Source: Burkholderiales bacterium (lineage in GTDB: Bacteria > Pseudomonadota > Gammaproteobacteria > Burkholderiales > Casimicrobiaceae). Taken from it: a stretch of 43,469 nucleotides of DNA. The notes under the pieces were generated by a model. That model saw only the letters and a program-made list of their open reading frames with translations, made no database searches and was not told the origin of the DNA. Location: positions 1 to 43,469 of the forward strand of contig JADLEZ010000634.1 of assembly GCA_020845855.1 (NCBI GenBank), read 5' to 3'. Numbering within the stretch: the first letter of the stretch is position 1; every line of letters begins with the position of its first letter. Shown piece after piece: positions 32,386 through 40,600 of this stretch. A program made the translations under genes and the position numbers.

Positions 32386-33944
32386 CGCGCACGCGGCGCG
32401 ACGCGCCGAAACATGTTGTCGAGCTCCGGCGCGTACGCCTCCAACAACTCGCGCGCGGCATCGCGATCGGCGCTGTCAGCCGCGTAAGCGACCACGAGCA
32501 TGGAGTCGTCGCCGCGCCCGCGCAGGCGCGAGAGCATGACCCCGAGCTTCGCCATCGCGCCGCTCGAGGTTACGACCCCATCGATCCAGTACAGGCTGTA
32601 CACCGTGATGCGCGTCCCGTTTCCGAGCACCGTCGTGCGCTGCGCCGTCACCGGTGTGCCGTTCCAGCTCACTTCAACCGCGCCGCGCCGCTCCGCACGC
32701 CATACCCGGTCGCTCGGAGATACGAGCGCGTTCGCGGTCGTGATCATCTCCCGGCCCCTGGCTTGGCCTCGATATTGTGCGACGTAGAGGCCGGCCGGTC
32801 CGCTTGCGCTCGTGAACCCCTGGTTGAGCTCGGCCGTCATTCCCTTGTAATCGGGACGCCACGCAAGCGGCGGGACGGCACTCGGCGTCCACCCGCGTGC
32901 CGCGCCCACCGGCTGCAGTGCCGATCCGTTTGCGACGACATCCGCGCCGAACATCGCCGGAACCGGGCGCCAGACCGCCGCGAGGACGATCGCCAGCACC
33001 GCCGCCGCAGTGAACCGCGACGCCGGCGCGGGCGCGCGCAGGTCGGGTGCACGGACGAAGTCGCTGGCCGCCGGTGCGTGCTCCGACCACAGCGACCCCA
33101 CCCAGAACAGCAGGAGCAGCACTACGCCGAAGAACACCCAGCCGTAGATGAAGTGATCGACACCGACCGCTATCGTGTTGCCGGACAGATGGCCCAGCAT
33201 CACGATCATGTAGGCGCGAAGCCAGTTGGCGAAGACGGGCACGATGATCGACGCCGCGACGAACGCAATCCGGCGCGACGCGCTGCGATAGACGAGTGCT
33301 GCGAACAGCACGCCCGTCATGAGCGACGCGATCAGATAGCGAAGCCCGCTGCACGCCTCGACCACCGACCAGGCGCCGGACGGGATGATGAAGTGATTGG
33401 CTTCCCGGTAGACCGGCACGCCGGACAGGCGAAGCGCGGCGACCGTGAAGTCGGCAGTCCAATCGATGAGGGTGGGAACCAGCACCTCGCCCGCGGGGAC
33501 GGCGAACAGGAGGAATGCGAGCGGGAAAGCGAGTACGCGCGCCGCGCGCAATCCGACGATGCTCACGAACGCGGCGATGACCATGAACGCGAGGGCGAAC
33601 TGGCTTCCGACCAGCACGCCGCCGATGGTGAGGATCGCCCACAACGCGCCGCACAGCGCCACCAGTGCTGCCCCGGGGAACCAGGGCGCCGCTCGCGCCG
33701 CGGCGAGCTCCTCGCGCTTACGCCAGCCGAGCCACAGCGCGATGGGTATGACGACGAATCCGTGCGTAAATGTCTCGGAGCGGATCCAGATGGAAACGAT
33801 CGACCACGCCGTATCGGCGAAGACGGCGACGATCGCCACCGACGCCGCGAGCGCCGCCGTCAGGGCGATTCGAGGCGAGCCCCGGCGCGGGACGGCGGTC
33901 GCAGCGCTTTTCGGGATGGCGCTTTCGTCGACGATGGTCGCCAT
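32382..33944 (-). CDS. xrtA: Exosortase A with C-terminal EpsI domain
   Basis: The 520-residue polytopic protein is exosortase A, the transpeptidase-like membrane enzyme thought to process PEP-CTERM proteins. The catalytic residues are visible: Cys198 in VVEACSGLRYLIAS, Arg243 in NWLRAYMIVMLGHLS and His264 in GVDHFIYGWVFFGVV. About eight membrane segments occupy residues 28-285. From about 300 the protein continues as an EpsI (DUF3485) domain, including WRPDYKGMTAELNQGF and VAQYRGQARGREMITTANALVS, and is periplasmic by topology. ATG 33944 lies 3 nt after the FemAB-like stop. The gene identifies the locus as an XrtA/EPS system. No PEP-CTERM substrate gene is visible in the window, though the kelch/Ig protein at the left edge has its tail missing. 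Confidence 0.96.
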   Translation of the reverse strand: MATIVDESAIPKSAATAVPRRGSPRIALTAALAASVAIVAVFADTAWSIVSIWIRSETFTHGFVVIPIALWLGWRKREELAAARAAPWFPGAALVALCGALWAILTIGGVLVGSQFALAFMVIAAFVSIVGLRAARVLAFPLAFLLFAVPAGEVLVPTLIDWTADFTVAALRLSGVPVYREANHFIIPSGAWSVVEACSGLRYLIASLMTGVLFAALVYRSASRRIAFVAASIIVPVFANWLRAYMIVMLGHLSGNTIAVGVDHFIYGWVFFGVVLLLLFWVGSLWSEHAPAASDFVRAPDLRAPAPASRFTAAAVLAIVLAAVWRPVPAMFGADVVANGSALQPVGAARGWTPSAVPPLAWRPDYKGMTAELNQGFTSASGPAGLYVAQYRGQARGREMITTANALVSPSDRVWRAERRGAVEVSWNGTPVTAQRTTVLGNGTRITVYSLYWIDGVVTSSGAMAKLGVMLSRLRGRGDDSMLVVAYAADSADRDAARELLEAYAPELDNMFRRVAPRAR

Positions 33945-33947
33945 GCG

Positions 33948-35027
33948 TCACCCGAGGCCGCGGACGATGTGCGGGCCGATCGCGTTGGCCACGCCACGTG
34001 GAAGCCGGCGCCATAGCGCGATCATCGCCCGGTACTTGGGATTGGCGGGATTGTTCTGCGGGATCGCGTCGCCGCGGAACAAGGCGTACTCGTAGGCGAG
34101 CGGCGCGGGCTCGAACCCCCAGTTTTTCTTGAAGTCGAACGATCCGGTGCCGCGCTTGCTGCGGCCATAGTCGAACACCGTGATCCCGCGCTCGCACGCG
34201 CGCCGCATCAGCTCCCAGTACTTGAAGTCGTTGGCGGCGAGCTCGCGCGCGGCCACGGAGTCGCCGGCGTAATAGGGCAACACCTCGTTCCTGAAATAAA
34301 AGCTGATCACGCCGCTGACCTGGCGGCCGCCGCCATCGACCACCGTCATCGCTTCGCAGTCGTCGCCGAACACTTCGCGCAGGCGGGCGAAGTACCGCTT
34401 CGAGAATGGCGGCGTGCCGTGGCGGTGGACGTTGTCGGCGTACAGGTCGAAGAAGCGATCGACGCCGCGGTCGACCTCGCTGCGCAGCCCATGCTTGATG
34501 CCCTTGCGGATCATCGCGCGTTGCTTGCGCGGGATCGCGAGCATGTTCTCCTCGGCGTCCGCCGAAATGGGCCTGCGGAACGTGACGTACAGGTCCTGCC
34601 GCGGCCAGTCCGGACGCAGGCTCCTGCGGTTGCGCAGCTCGAGATGCGCCGCGCCCACGGCGCAGGCGCGCCTCTCCGCTTCCCCGATGAGCGCGGCCTC
34701 CGCTTCCGCGTCGTCGGCCACCGGCCCGCCGTAGACGCAGAAGGGCAGCGAAACCATGGCGTGACCGAAGATCCGGCTGCGGACCTCGGCAAGCGGCAGC
34801 ACGCCGGCGATCTCGCCGCCGCGCTCGGCCACGAGATAGTGGGTGCGGTGGCCAAACTCGTCCTCGATGATGTCCCGCCAGCCGAGGCGGTGGAAGAACG
34901 TGGCGTTGGCCGCGCGTTCGACGTAACGGTTCCAGGCTGGCGCATCGGCAGCGGTGAACGCGCGCACGGCGACACGACCGGGGCCGTCGACTTGCGCGCG
35001 CAGCTCGGCCGGAGACTCTACGATCAC
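33948..35027 (-). CDS. FemAB-family XrtA-associated protein (TIGR03019-like)
   Basis: The 359-residue product has two GNAT-like lobes typical of FemAB. They include WNRYVERAANATFFHRLGWRDIIEDEFGHRTHYLVAERGGEIAGVLPLAEVRS and, later, SGVISFYFRNEVLPYYAGDSVAARELAANDFKYWELMRRACERGITVFDYGRSKRGTGSFDFKKNWGFEPAPL. This matches, from memory, the PEP-CTERM-associated FemAB group TIGR03019. FemAB relatives transfer aminoacyl groups from tRNA; here the acceptor may be a precursor of the polysaccharide (inference). Start is GTG 35027, giving a GTGA overlap with the deacetylase stop. A longer frame to 35468 lies within the deacetylase gene and is rejected. Confidence 0.93.
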   Translation of the reverse strand: MIVESPAELRAQVDGPGRVAVRAFTAADAPAWNRYVERAANATFFHRLGWRDIIEDEFGHRTHYLVAERGGEIAGVLPLAEVRSRIFGHAMVSLPFCVYGGPVADDAEAEAALIGEAERRACAVGAAHLELRNRRSLRPDWPRQDLYVTFRRPISADAEENMLAIPRKQRAMIRKGIKHGLRSEVDRGVDRFFDLYADNVHRHGTPPFSKRYFARLREVFGDDCEAMTVVDGGGRQVSGVISFYFRNEVLPYYAGDSVAARELAANDFKYWELMRRACERGITVFDYGRSKRGTGSFDFKKNWGFEPAPLAYEYALFRGDAIPQNNPANPKYRAMIALWRRLPRGVANAIGPHIVRGLG

Positions 35028-35875
35028 GCCGCACCGTCCTGGAGAAATACGTGGTCGACCCGATCCCACCGGAAGTCGCAGAGCAGGCGACGAAGCCGCG
35101 GAGCGGTTCGTTCGAGGTTGAGATAGTGCCGGAACCGCGTCTTGAAACTGATGCCGGGCACGCGCGGCTGCTCGGGGTCGAGCTCCCACGGATGGAAATA
35201 GAAGATCGCCGGCTGGCGGTCGACGTCGTTCACGCGCCGCAGCGACCACCGCGAGACCTTGTAAGGCAGCAGGCGGAAGTATCCGCCGCCGCCTGCCGGC
35301 CAGTTGGCGTTCAGCACGCGCACGGTCGCCACCGGCACCTCGACCAACCCGGGGCGCACTTCGTACGCGAAGCGAGGTGCGTCGGGCACGCCATAATGGT
35401 CGTGGCGGATCGGATACACGCTCGAGCTGTAGCGATAGCCCGCTTCGGCGATGCAGTCGAATGCCCAATCGTTCGCCGGCCCGACGGAGAAGCTCGGTGC
35501 GCGATAGCCCTTGACCGGCGCCCGCGCGAGGTCTTCCAGCACCGCCTTGGCCAACCGGATGTCCGCCAGAAAGGCGCCGTATCCCTGCTCCGTGGCCCGG
35601 TAGTGGTCGTAGCCGTGACTCGCGATCTCGTGCCCGGCATCGACGATGGTGCGGATCAGCGCGGGATAGCGCTCGGCGATCCAGCCGAGGGTAAAGAACG
35701 TCGCGCGCACGTTCGCTTCGGCGAGAAGGTCTAGGATGTGCCCCACGTTCGCCTCGATCCGGCAGGGCAGGCTATCCCAGTTCTCGCGCGCAACCTTGCC
35801 CGCGAACGCGGACACCTGGAAGTAGTCCTCGACGTCGATCGTGAGGGCGTTGCTGATCGGGTGACCTTCCTTCAT
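35024..35875 (-). CDS. XrtA-associated polysaccharide deacetylase (TIGR03006-like)
   Basis: The 283-residue enzyme starts with the motif ALTIDVEDYFQVSAF (residues 10-24), where the catalytic/metal Asp residues are D14 and D17. ATFFTLGWIAERYP follows, then the histidine motif HEIASHGYDHY and YRAPSFSVG. The late stretch NANWPAGGGGYFRLLPYKVSRW fits the subgroup I recall as TIGR03006, which accompanies exosortase A. It deacetylates the exopolysaccharide or its lipid-linked unit; without a visible signal peptide, a cytoplasmic or unusual export route must be assumed. ATG 35875 overlaps the epimerase stop as ATGA. It is the best-conserved of four deacetylase-like genes here. Confidence 0.94.
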   Translation of the reverse strand: MKEGHPISNALTIDVEDYFQVSAFAGKVARENWDSLPCRIEANVGHILDLLAEANVRATFFTLGWIAERYPALIRTIVDAGHEIASHGYDHYRATEQGYGAFLADIRLAKAVLEDLARAPVKGYRAPSFSVGPANDWAFDCIAEAGYRYSSSVYPIRHDHYGVPDAPRFAYEVRPGLVEVPVATVRVLNANWPAGGGGYFRLLPYKVSRWSLRRVNDVDRQPAIFYFHPWELDPEQPRVPGISFKTRFRHYLNLERTAPRLRRLLCDFRWDRVDHVFLQDGAA

Positions 35876-37044
35876 GCCGCCGCCGCTTCACCTCGGGCGC
35901 GAGCGACGCCGAGCCAGGACGCCAAGTCGGCAGCGATGCGCTCGGCCGCGTGCCCGTCCCACAGTTCGGGAATCCTTCCGCGCTTGCCGCCCCCCGCGAG
36001 CACCGCTTGCAGGCACGCGAGCGCGCGCGCGGCGTCGCGGCCCACCAGGGTGTTGGTGCCCTGGTCCACCGTGATCGGTCGTTCCGTGTTCTCGCGCATG
36101 GTGAGGCACGGCACGCCGAGTGCGGTCGTCTCCTCCTGGATGCCGCCGGAGTCCGTGAGCACGAGGCGCGCGTGCACCATGAGGCCCAGCATCTCGAGGT
36201 AGCCCTGCGGCGGCAGCAGGGTCACCGCGGCATCGGCGAGCAGCGACGAGAGGCCGAGCCGGTCGATGCTGGCGCGCGCGCGCGGATGCACCGGCCACAC
36301 GAGCGGGAGATGCCGCGCGGCGTCGCGCAGCAGGCAAAGCGATTCCCGCAGCGCCGTTGCGTCGTCCACGTTGGAGGGCCGGTGCAGCGTGACGACTCCG
36401 TATCCCGCTGGCGACGTCACCGGCCCCACCGCGACGCCGGCCCGCGCGAGCGTGTCCGCGGGCGCGACCGCGCGCCGCCGGTGGCGCAGGAGCGAGTCGA
36501 TCATGACATTGCCCACGAAGCGGATGCGCTCGGCGGCGATCCCCTCCCGCAGCAGGTTGTCGGCGGCGCCACGCTCGGTGGTATAGAGCAGATCCGCCAC
36601 CTGGTCGGTGAGGACGCGATTGATCTCCTCGGGCATCGTGCGGTCATAGCTGCGCAGGCCCGCCTCCACGTGCACGATGGGGACCCCTTTCTTGGCCGCG
36701 ACGAGCGCGCACGCAAGCGTCGAGTTGACGTCGCCGACGACGATCACTGCGCGCGGCGACAGCTCGTCGACCAGCGGCTCGAAGCGCCGCATGACCTCGG
36801 CCGTCTGCACGGCGTGCGACGCCGACCCGACCTCGAGATTCACGTCCGGCGGCGGCAACTCCAGGTCGGCGAAGAGCCGGTCGTTCATGGCGACGTCGTA
36901 ATGCTGCCCGGTGTGCACCAGCACCGCGCGCGGCAGCGCAGCGTTGGCGGCGAACGCCCGCGCGAGCGGCGCCATCTTCATGTAGTTCGGCCGCGCGCCC
37001 ACCACGCATGCGATCGGCCGGTCGCCGTTGCGCGCGCCGGGCAT
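35872..37044 (-). CDS. wecB: UDP-N-acetylglucosamine 2-epimerase (non-hydrolysing)
   Basis: The 390-residue enzyme converts UDP-GlcNAc to UDP-ManNAc, a precursor for ManNAc or its uronate. Landmarks are ACVVGARPNYMKMAPLARAF (12-31), VGDVNSTLACALVAAKKGVPIVHVEAGLRSYDRTMPEEINRVLTD (catalytic acids and binding residues), VTLHRPSNVD and LTDSGGIQEETTALGVPCLTMRENTERP. Length and motif order match bacterial WecB. ATG 37044 overlaps the ATPase stop by one base (TGATG). Its presence suggests a ManNAc-type sugar in the polymer; no matching ManNAc dehydrogenase (WecC) is evident, unless the dehydrogenase at 22381-23697 acts on it. Confidence 0.95.
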   Translation of the reverse strand: MPGARNGDRPIACVVGARPNYMKMAPLARAFAANAALPRAVLVHTGQHYDVAMNDRLFADLELPPPDVNLEVGSASHAVQTAEVMRRFEPLVDELSPRAVIVVGDVNSTLACALVAAKKGVPIVHVEAGLRSYDRTMPEEINRVLTDQVADLLYTTERGAADNLLREGIAAERIRFVGNVMIDSLLRHRRRAVAPADTLARAGVAVGPVTSPAGYGVVTLHRPSNVDDATALRESLCLLRDAARHLPLVWPVHPRARASIDRLGLSSLLADAAVTLLPPQGYLEMLGLMVHARLVLTDSGGIQEETTALGVPCLTMRENTERPITVDQGTNTLVGRDAARALACLQAVLAGGGKRGRIPELWDGHAAERIAADLASWLGVARARGEAAAA

Positions 37045-38069
37045 CAGCGGCCTCCCGGCGCGCCGGGCTTCTGCGAGCGGTCGGGGTGGAACAGCCGATG
37101 CAGGAGCTCCACCGCCGCGGCGACGGTGCGGTCGAGCCGATCGATCTGCTCCTCGAGATGGTCAAGGCGCTTATGCAGCGCCGCGCCGGTCATCGGCGTG
37201 GCCAGCCGGCCCTCCGACACGAGTGAGGTGGGCAGCGGTGCGATGGCGGAGTCCGGGTCGATCTCGTCGCTCAGCTCGCGCGCGATCGCCCGTACGTCTT
37301 TCTCGCCGATCGCATGCTGCTCGCTCAGGAACGCCGCGAGCAGCAGCCGGTTGCACAGGGTGTTCATGCGCCGCGGGATTCCCCCGGTCAGCGCGTGGAT
37401 GGCATCGTAGCACTCCGGATCGATGTGGGGGTCGTCCTTCCAACCGACACGCGTCAGGCGGTGCTCGACATAGGCGCCGGTCTCGGTCTTGTCGATCGGC
37501 CCGAGATGGTAGGACGCGATGACCCGCTGGCGAAGCTGCTGCATCTGCGGGCTGCGCATCATGTCGCGAAGCTGCGGCTGGCCCACCAGGAAGCTCTGCA
37601 CGAGCGCTCGGTCGCCGAGCTGGAAGTTCGACAGCATGCGCAGCTCCTCGACCGCGCGCTCGGTCAGGTTCTGGGCTTCGTCGACGACGAGTAGCGCGCG
37701 CTTGCCTTCGGTAGCGCACTTGCAGAAGAACGCCTCCAGCGATGCGAGCAACAGCGCCTTGTCCATCGCCTTCGCTGGCAGCCCGAAGGCGACCGCGATA
37801 GAGCGCAGCAGGTCGTCGGCGTCGAGCTGGGTGCTGACGAGGTGCGCCGCGGCCACTTTTGCCGGATCGAGCTGCTCGAGCAGACCCCTCACAATCGTGG
37901 TCTTCCCGGCCCCCACTTCGCCGGTGATGACGATGAACCCTTCGCTCTGGTACAGCCCGTACTCCAGGTAGGCGTAGGCGCGCTTGTGCCCGCGGCTCGC
38001 GTAGAAGAACGAGGGGTCGGGATTGAGCTGGAACGGCTTGCCGGTCAACCCGAAGAAGGTCTCGTACAT
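37044..38069 (-). CDS. XrtA-associated secretion-type ATPase (ExeA-like, TIGR03015-like)
   Basis: The 341-residue protein starts MYETFFGLTGKPFQLNPDPSFFYASRGHKRAYAYLEYGL, the typical opening of ExeA-like AAA ATPases. The Walker A is TGEVGAGKTT (49-58), Walker B is ALLVVDEAQNL (125-135), and SYHLGPIDKTETGAYVEHRL corresponds to the sensor region. The C-terminus, from about 285, contains a coiled-coil-like KRLDHLEEQIDRLDRTVAAAVELLHRLFH. It probably energises or regulates assembly of the export machinery at the inner membrane. ATG 38069 lies 9 nt after the beta-barrel-like gene stop. The order kinase, TIGR03016 protein, ATPase is the standard one in exosortase A loci (recollection). Confidence 0.94.
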   Translation of the reverse strand: MYETFFGLTGKPFQLNPDPSFFYASRGHKRAYAYLEYGLYQSEGFIVITGEVGAGKTTIVRGLLEQLDPAKVAAAHLVSTQLDADDLLRSIAVAFGLPAKAMDKALLLASLEAFFCKCATEGKRALLVVDEAQNLTERAVEELRMLSNFQLGDRALVQSFLVGQPQLRDMMRSPQMQQLRQRVIASYHLGPIDKTETGAYVEHRLTRVGWKDDPHIDPECYDAIHALTGGIPRRMNTLCNRLLLAAFLSEQHAIGEKDVRAIARELSDEIDPDSAIAPLPTSLVSEGRLATPMTGAALHKRLDHLEEQIDRLDRTVAAAVELLHRLFHPDRSQKPGAPGGR

Positions 38070-38078
38070 TGGCGCAGG

Positions 38079-39626
38079 CTAGCGAAACGCGTAGGAAATC
38101 CCGGCGAACGCCGCCGTCTCGTTGTACTCGGTCGCGAACTCCGACCACAGGCCCTGGTAGCGGGCGCCGACGAAGACACTCGTGCGTGGGGAAAACGGAT
38201 ACGACAGGGTCGCGCTCGCGCTGCCCTGGTTGGTCTTCTGGCTCGGCCCCGAGTTTGCGACGGTGCGGTAGGCGCTCAGATTGACGACCAGGTTGAGCGT
38301 CGGCGTGATGCGGTTGTTCCACTGCACGCCGCCCCCGGTCTGCGTGTTGTCGTTCGCCGAGAACAGCGACGGCGGCAACGGGTTGCCCGCCGCCGAGATC
38401 GGTTCCGTCTTCGCATTGAATACCGTGAAGAAAATGGAGTTGCGAACGCCCACCAGCCCCACCGTGGCCGACTGCGACTGCACCAGCAGGATCTGCTCCG
38501 CGTACAGCGACACGGGCTGGGTCAGCGTCGGCGGCAGCCCGCGGTCGCGGATGAACTGGTCCACGGCCTGCTGCCGCAGTACGGGGTCGGGGTACGCCGA
38601 CAGGAAGAGCGTATTGAGCAGATCGGACACGTTACCACCGGCGCCGAGCTGTGCGATCTGCTGCGGATACGACGTGATGTTGCGCGACAGATTCACGTTC
38701 CAGACGGTGAGCGGCATGCGGTGGTCGAACGTGAATAGATACGACGACCCGAAAAACCGGTGCTCCCACTTCCCTACTACGTCCGTGCGTTCCGTGGGTC
38801 GCCAGCGGAAGCCGACTCCGTAGATGACGTCGTTCGAGCTCGTCAGCGTGTACTCATTGCTTTCGTAGCCGACGCTTGCCTCCAAGCGAAGCTGCGGGGT
38901 GACGCCGTAGAACGGCACCACGCGAAAGAGCTGTGTCTTGATGGAGGGCTGCTCGTTGAAGCGGACGATGGTGTAGTCGTAGCGGGCATCCCAGCCGACA
39001 CGAGGGTTCCCGGGGGTGCCAGCACGGGCGATGAACTCGGTGTACCGCGCGTTGTTCGTGGCAACCGGCGAGCCGCTCAGGTTGGTCCACACATTGTTGT
39101 TGCGCAGCTCGTAGTAGATCCCGCCCGGCGTGGTTCCCTGGATGTACGGCGACACCGAGTACGCCGTCGAGCGGTACCGGTTGTCGGTCGCGTTCGAAAG
39201 ATCGGGCGGCTGCGGCCCGAACGGCGTGAAAAACTGCTGCGACACGTTGACCGTGCCTTCCACGTGCAGGAAGCCGTCGAAGAAGTTGACGTCGCCTAGC
39301 GCGTTGACCGCCGGATAGATGGAATTGTTCTCGCTGCCGGTTCGCGCATACAGCAGGACCGGCAGCGACACCGATGCGTCGAGCCGCGTTCGCTCGCCCT
39401 TTTGGTGGAACGTGAACGCGGGCGTGATCTCCGTCACCAGGTCCCCTTGCCGGACTGGCGTGGGCTGGAGGTCGACATTGTTGGTCAAGGTCTCGCGTAG
39501 CCCGATCCCCGCCTCGAACCGCGTCGTCTGCGCCGGGGCGAGCGTACTGCCGCCCGCGCATGCAACGATGATCGCGACCCACCGGTTCAGCCCGCGCAGC
39601 CGGCCGTCACGCGGGTCTCGGCTCAT
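38079..39626 (-). CDS. XrtA-associated outer-membrane beta-barrel-like protein (TIGR03016-like)
   Basis: The 515-residue product begins with a signal-peptide-like stretch (RWVAIIVACAGGSTLAPAQT, cleavage near residue 33). Many amphipathic beta strands follow, such as FEAGIGLRETLTNNVDLQPTP, TRLDASVSLPVLLYAR and YYELRNNNVWTNLSG. It ends with a classical outer-membrane C-terminus, AAFAGISYAFR, closing on an aromatic-R pair. It matches, from memory, TIGR03016, a companion of exosortase A. It may form or stabilise the outer-membrane exit for polysaccharide. ATG 39626 overlaps the kinase stop by 20 nt. A longer frame to 39749 has no family-like sequence and lies within the kinase gene. Confidence 0.9.
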   Translation of the reverse strand: MSRDPRDGRLRGLNRWVAIIVACAGGSTLAPAQTTRFEAGIGLRETLTNNVDLQPTPVRQGDLVTEITPAFTFHQKGERTRLDASVSLPVLLYARTGSENNSIYPAVNALGDVNFFDGFLHVEGTVNVSQQFFTPFGPQPPDLSNATDNRYRSTAYSVSPYIQGTTPGGIYYELRNNNVWTNLSGSPVATNNARYTEFIARAGTPGNPRVGWDARYDYTIVRFNEQPSIKTQLFRVVPFYGVTPQLRLEASVGYESNEYTLTSSNDVIYGVGFRWRPTERTDVVGKWEHRFFGSSYLFTFDHRMPLTVWNVNLSRNITSYPQQIAQLGAGGNVSDLLNTLFLSAYPDPVLRQQAVDQFIRDRGLPPTLTQPVSLYAEQILLVQSQSATVGLVGVRNSIFFTVFNAKTEPISAAGNPLPPSLFSANDNTQTGGGVQWNNRITPTLNLVVNLSAYRTVANSGPSQKTNQGSASATLSYPFSPRTSVFVGARYQGLWSEFATEYNETAAFAGISYAFR

Positions 39627-40590
39627 CTCCGTAGTACCCGTAGTAAGCGCCGACGTCGGTCTTGTCGGCCTTGTTGAGGACCATGAGGACGATTTCGCAG
39701 TTCTCGATCGTGCCGAGCGCGAGATCGACATCGCGCTGGCGCGTGTCATCGGCGGCGACCACCATCACGATCTGCCCCATGTGCGTGGCGAGGACGCGTG
39801 CCTCGGTGGTCGCGAGCAGCGGCGGGGAGTCGAAGACGATCATCCGATCCGGATAGCGCGTCGCGAGTTCACGCAGCAGGATGGCCATCTGCTCGCTCGC
39901 CAGCAGCTCCGTCGAGCGGCGATGCGGCGTGCCGGCCGGGATGATGGACAGATTGTCGATGTTCGTGCGCACCAGCACGTCGCCGACGTCGATGTCGCCG
40001 CGTGTCACGAGCTCGAGCAGTCCGGGCGAGCTCCGCACGCCGAGGCGCTTCGGGAAATCGGGATGCGCGACGTCGCCGTCGACGAGGAGCACCGTGGTGT
40101 CGACTTCCATCGCCACGCTCAGCGCGAGATTGATCGCGGTAAACGTCTTGCCCTCGCCAGGCAAGGCGCTCGTGACCATGACGAGGTTCCCGTTGGCAAC
40201 CCGCGTCCCGGCGCGTCCGAACGCGTTGCGCACGATCGGCCGCTTGATCACGCGAAACTCGTCCGCGATCTGGGACCGCGGCGCGTCCGGTGTAACCATG
40301 CCTTGCGCCTTCAGGCGCGCGAGGTCGATGTCGATCCGCAGGGACGCCGGGCCCGCGGGAGCGGGCGCCGCGGGGCGCGCGATCGGCTCGCGAAGCGCCT
40401 CGGTACGAGCGGGCGCTGCTGCTGCCGCCCGGCGCGCGTTGATCTCGCGCAACGCCGCTTCCGGAGTGGGTATGCGCTCGGGTTCCGTAGCCGCGTGACC
40501 TCGCGCGGCGTCCGCGGAACCCTCGCCGACCTCGGCGCCGGCGCGACGCAGCTCTTCCAGCCGTTTGGCAGCCTGCTCGATCAAGCTCAT
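39607..40590 (-). CDS. Tyrosine autokinase (CpsD/CapB/TIGR03018-like)
   Basis: The 327-residue protein is a bacterial tyrosine kinase of the CpsD/CapB type. A disordered, Ala/Pro-rich N-terminus (to about 80) precedes Walker A TSALPGEGKT (140-149), the A' motif LLVDGDVAHPDFPKR (168-182) and Walker B MIVFDSPPLL (250-259). The end GAYYGYYGDEPRPA has four tyrosines (316, 317, 319, 320), the expected phosphorylation cluster. It would cycle with the Wzz/GNVR protein upstream to control chain length and export; the separate-protein layout differs from fused Wzc. ATG 40590 lies 10 nt after the chain-length gene stop, with a GGGG site 7 nt upstream. Confidence 0.94.
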   Translation of the reverse strand: MSLIEQAAKRLEELRRAGAEVGEGSADAARGHAATEPERIPTPEAALREINARRAAAAAPARTEALREPIARPAAPAPAGPASLRIDIDLARLKAQGMVTPDAPRSQIADEFRVIKRPIVRNAFGRAGTRVANGNLVMVTSALPGEGKTFTAINLALSVAMEVDTTVLLVDGDVAHPDFPKRLGVRSSPGLLELVTRGDIDVGDVLVRTNIDNLSIIPAGTPHRRSTELLASEQMAILLRELATRYPDRMIVFDSPPLLATTEARVLATHMGQIVMVVAADDTRQRDVDLALGTIENCEIVLMVLNKADKTDVGAYYGYYGDEPRPA

Positions 40591-40600
40591 TCGGTTGCCC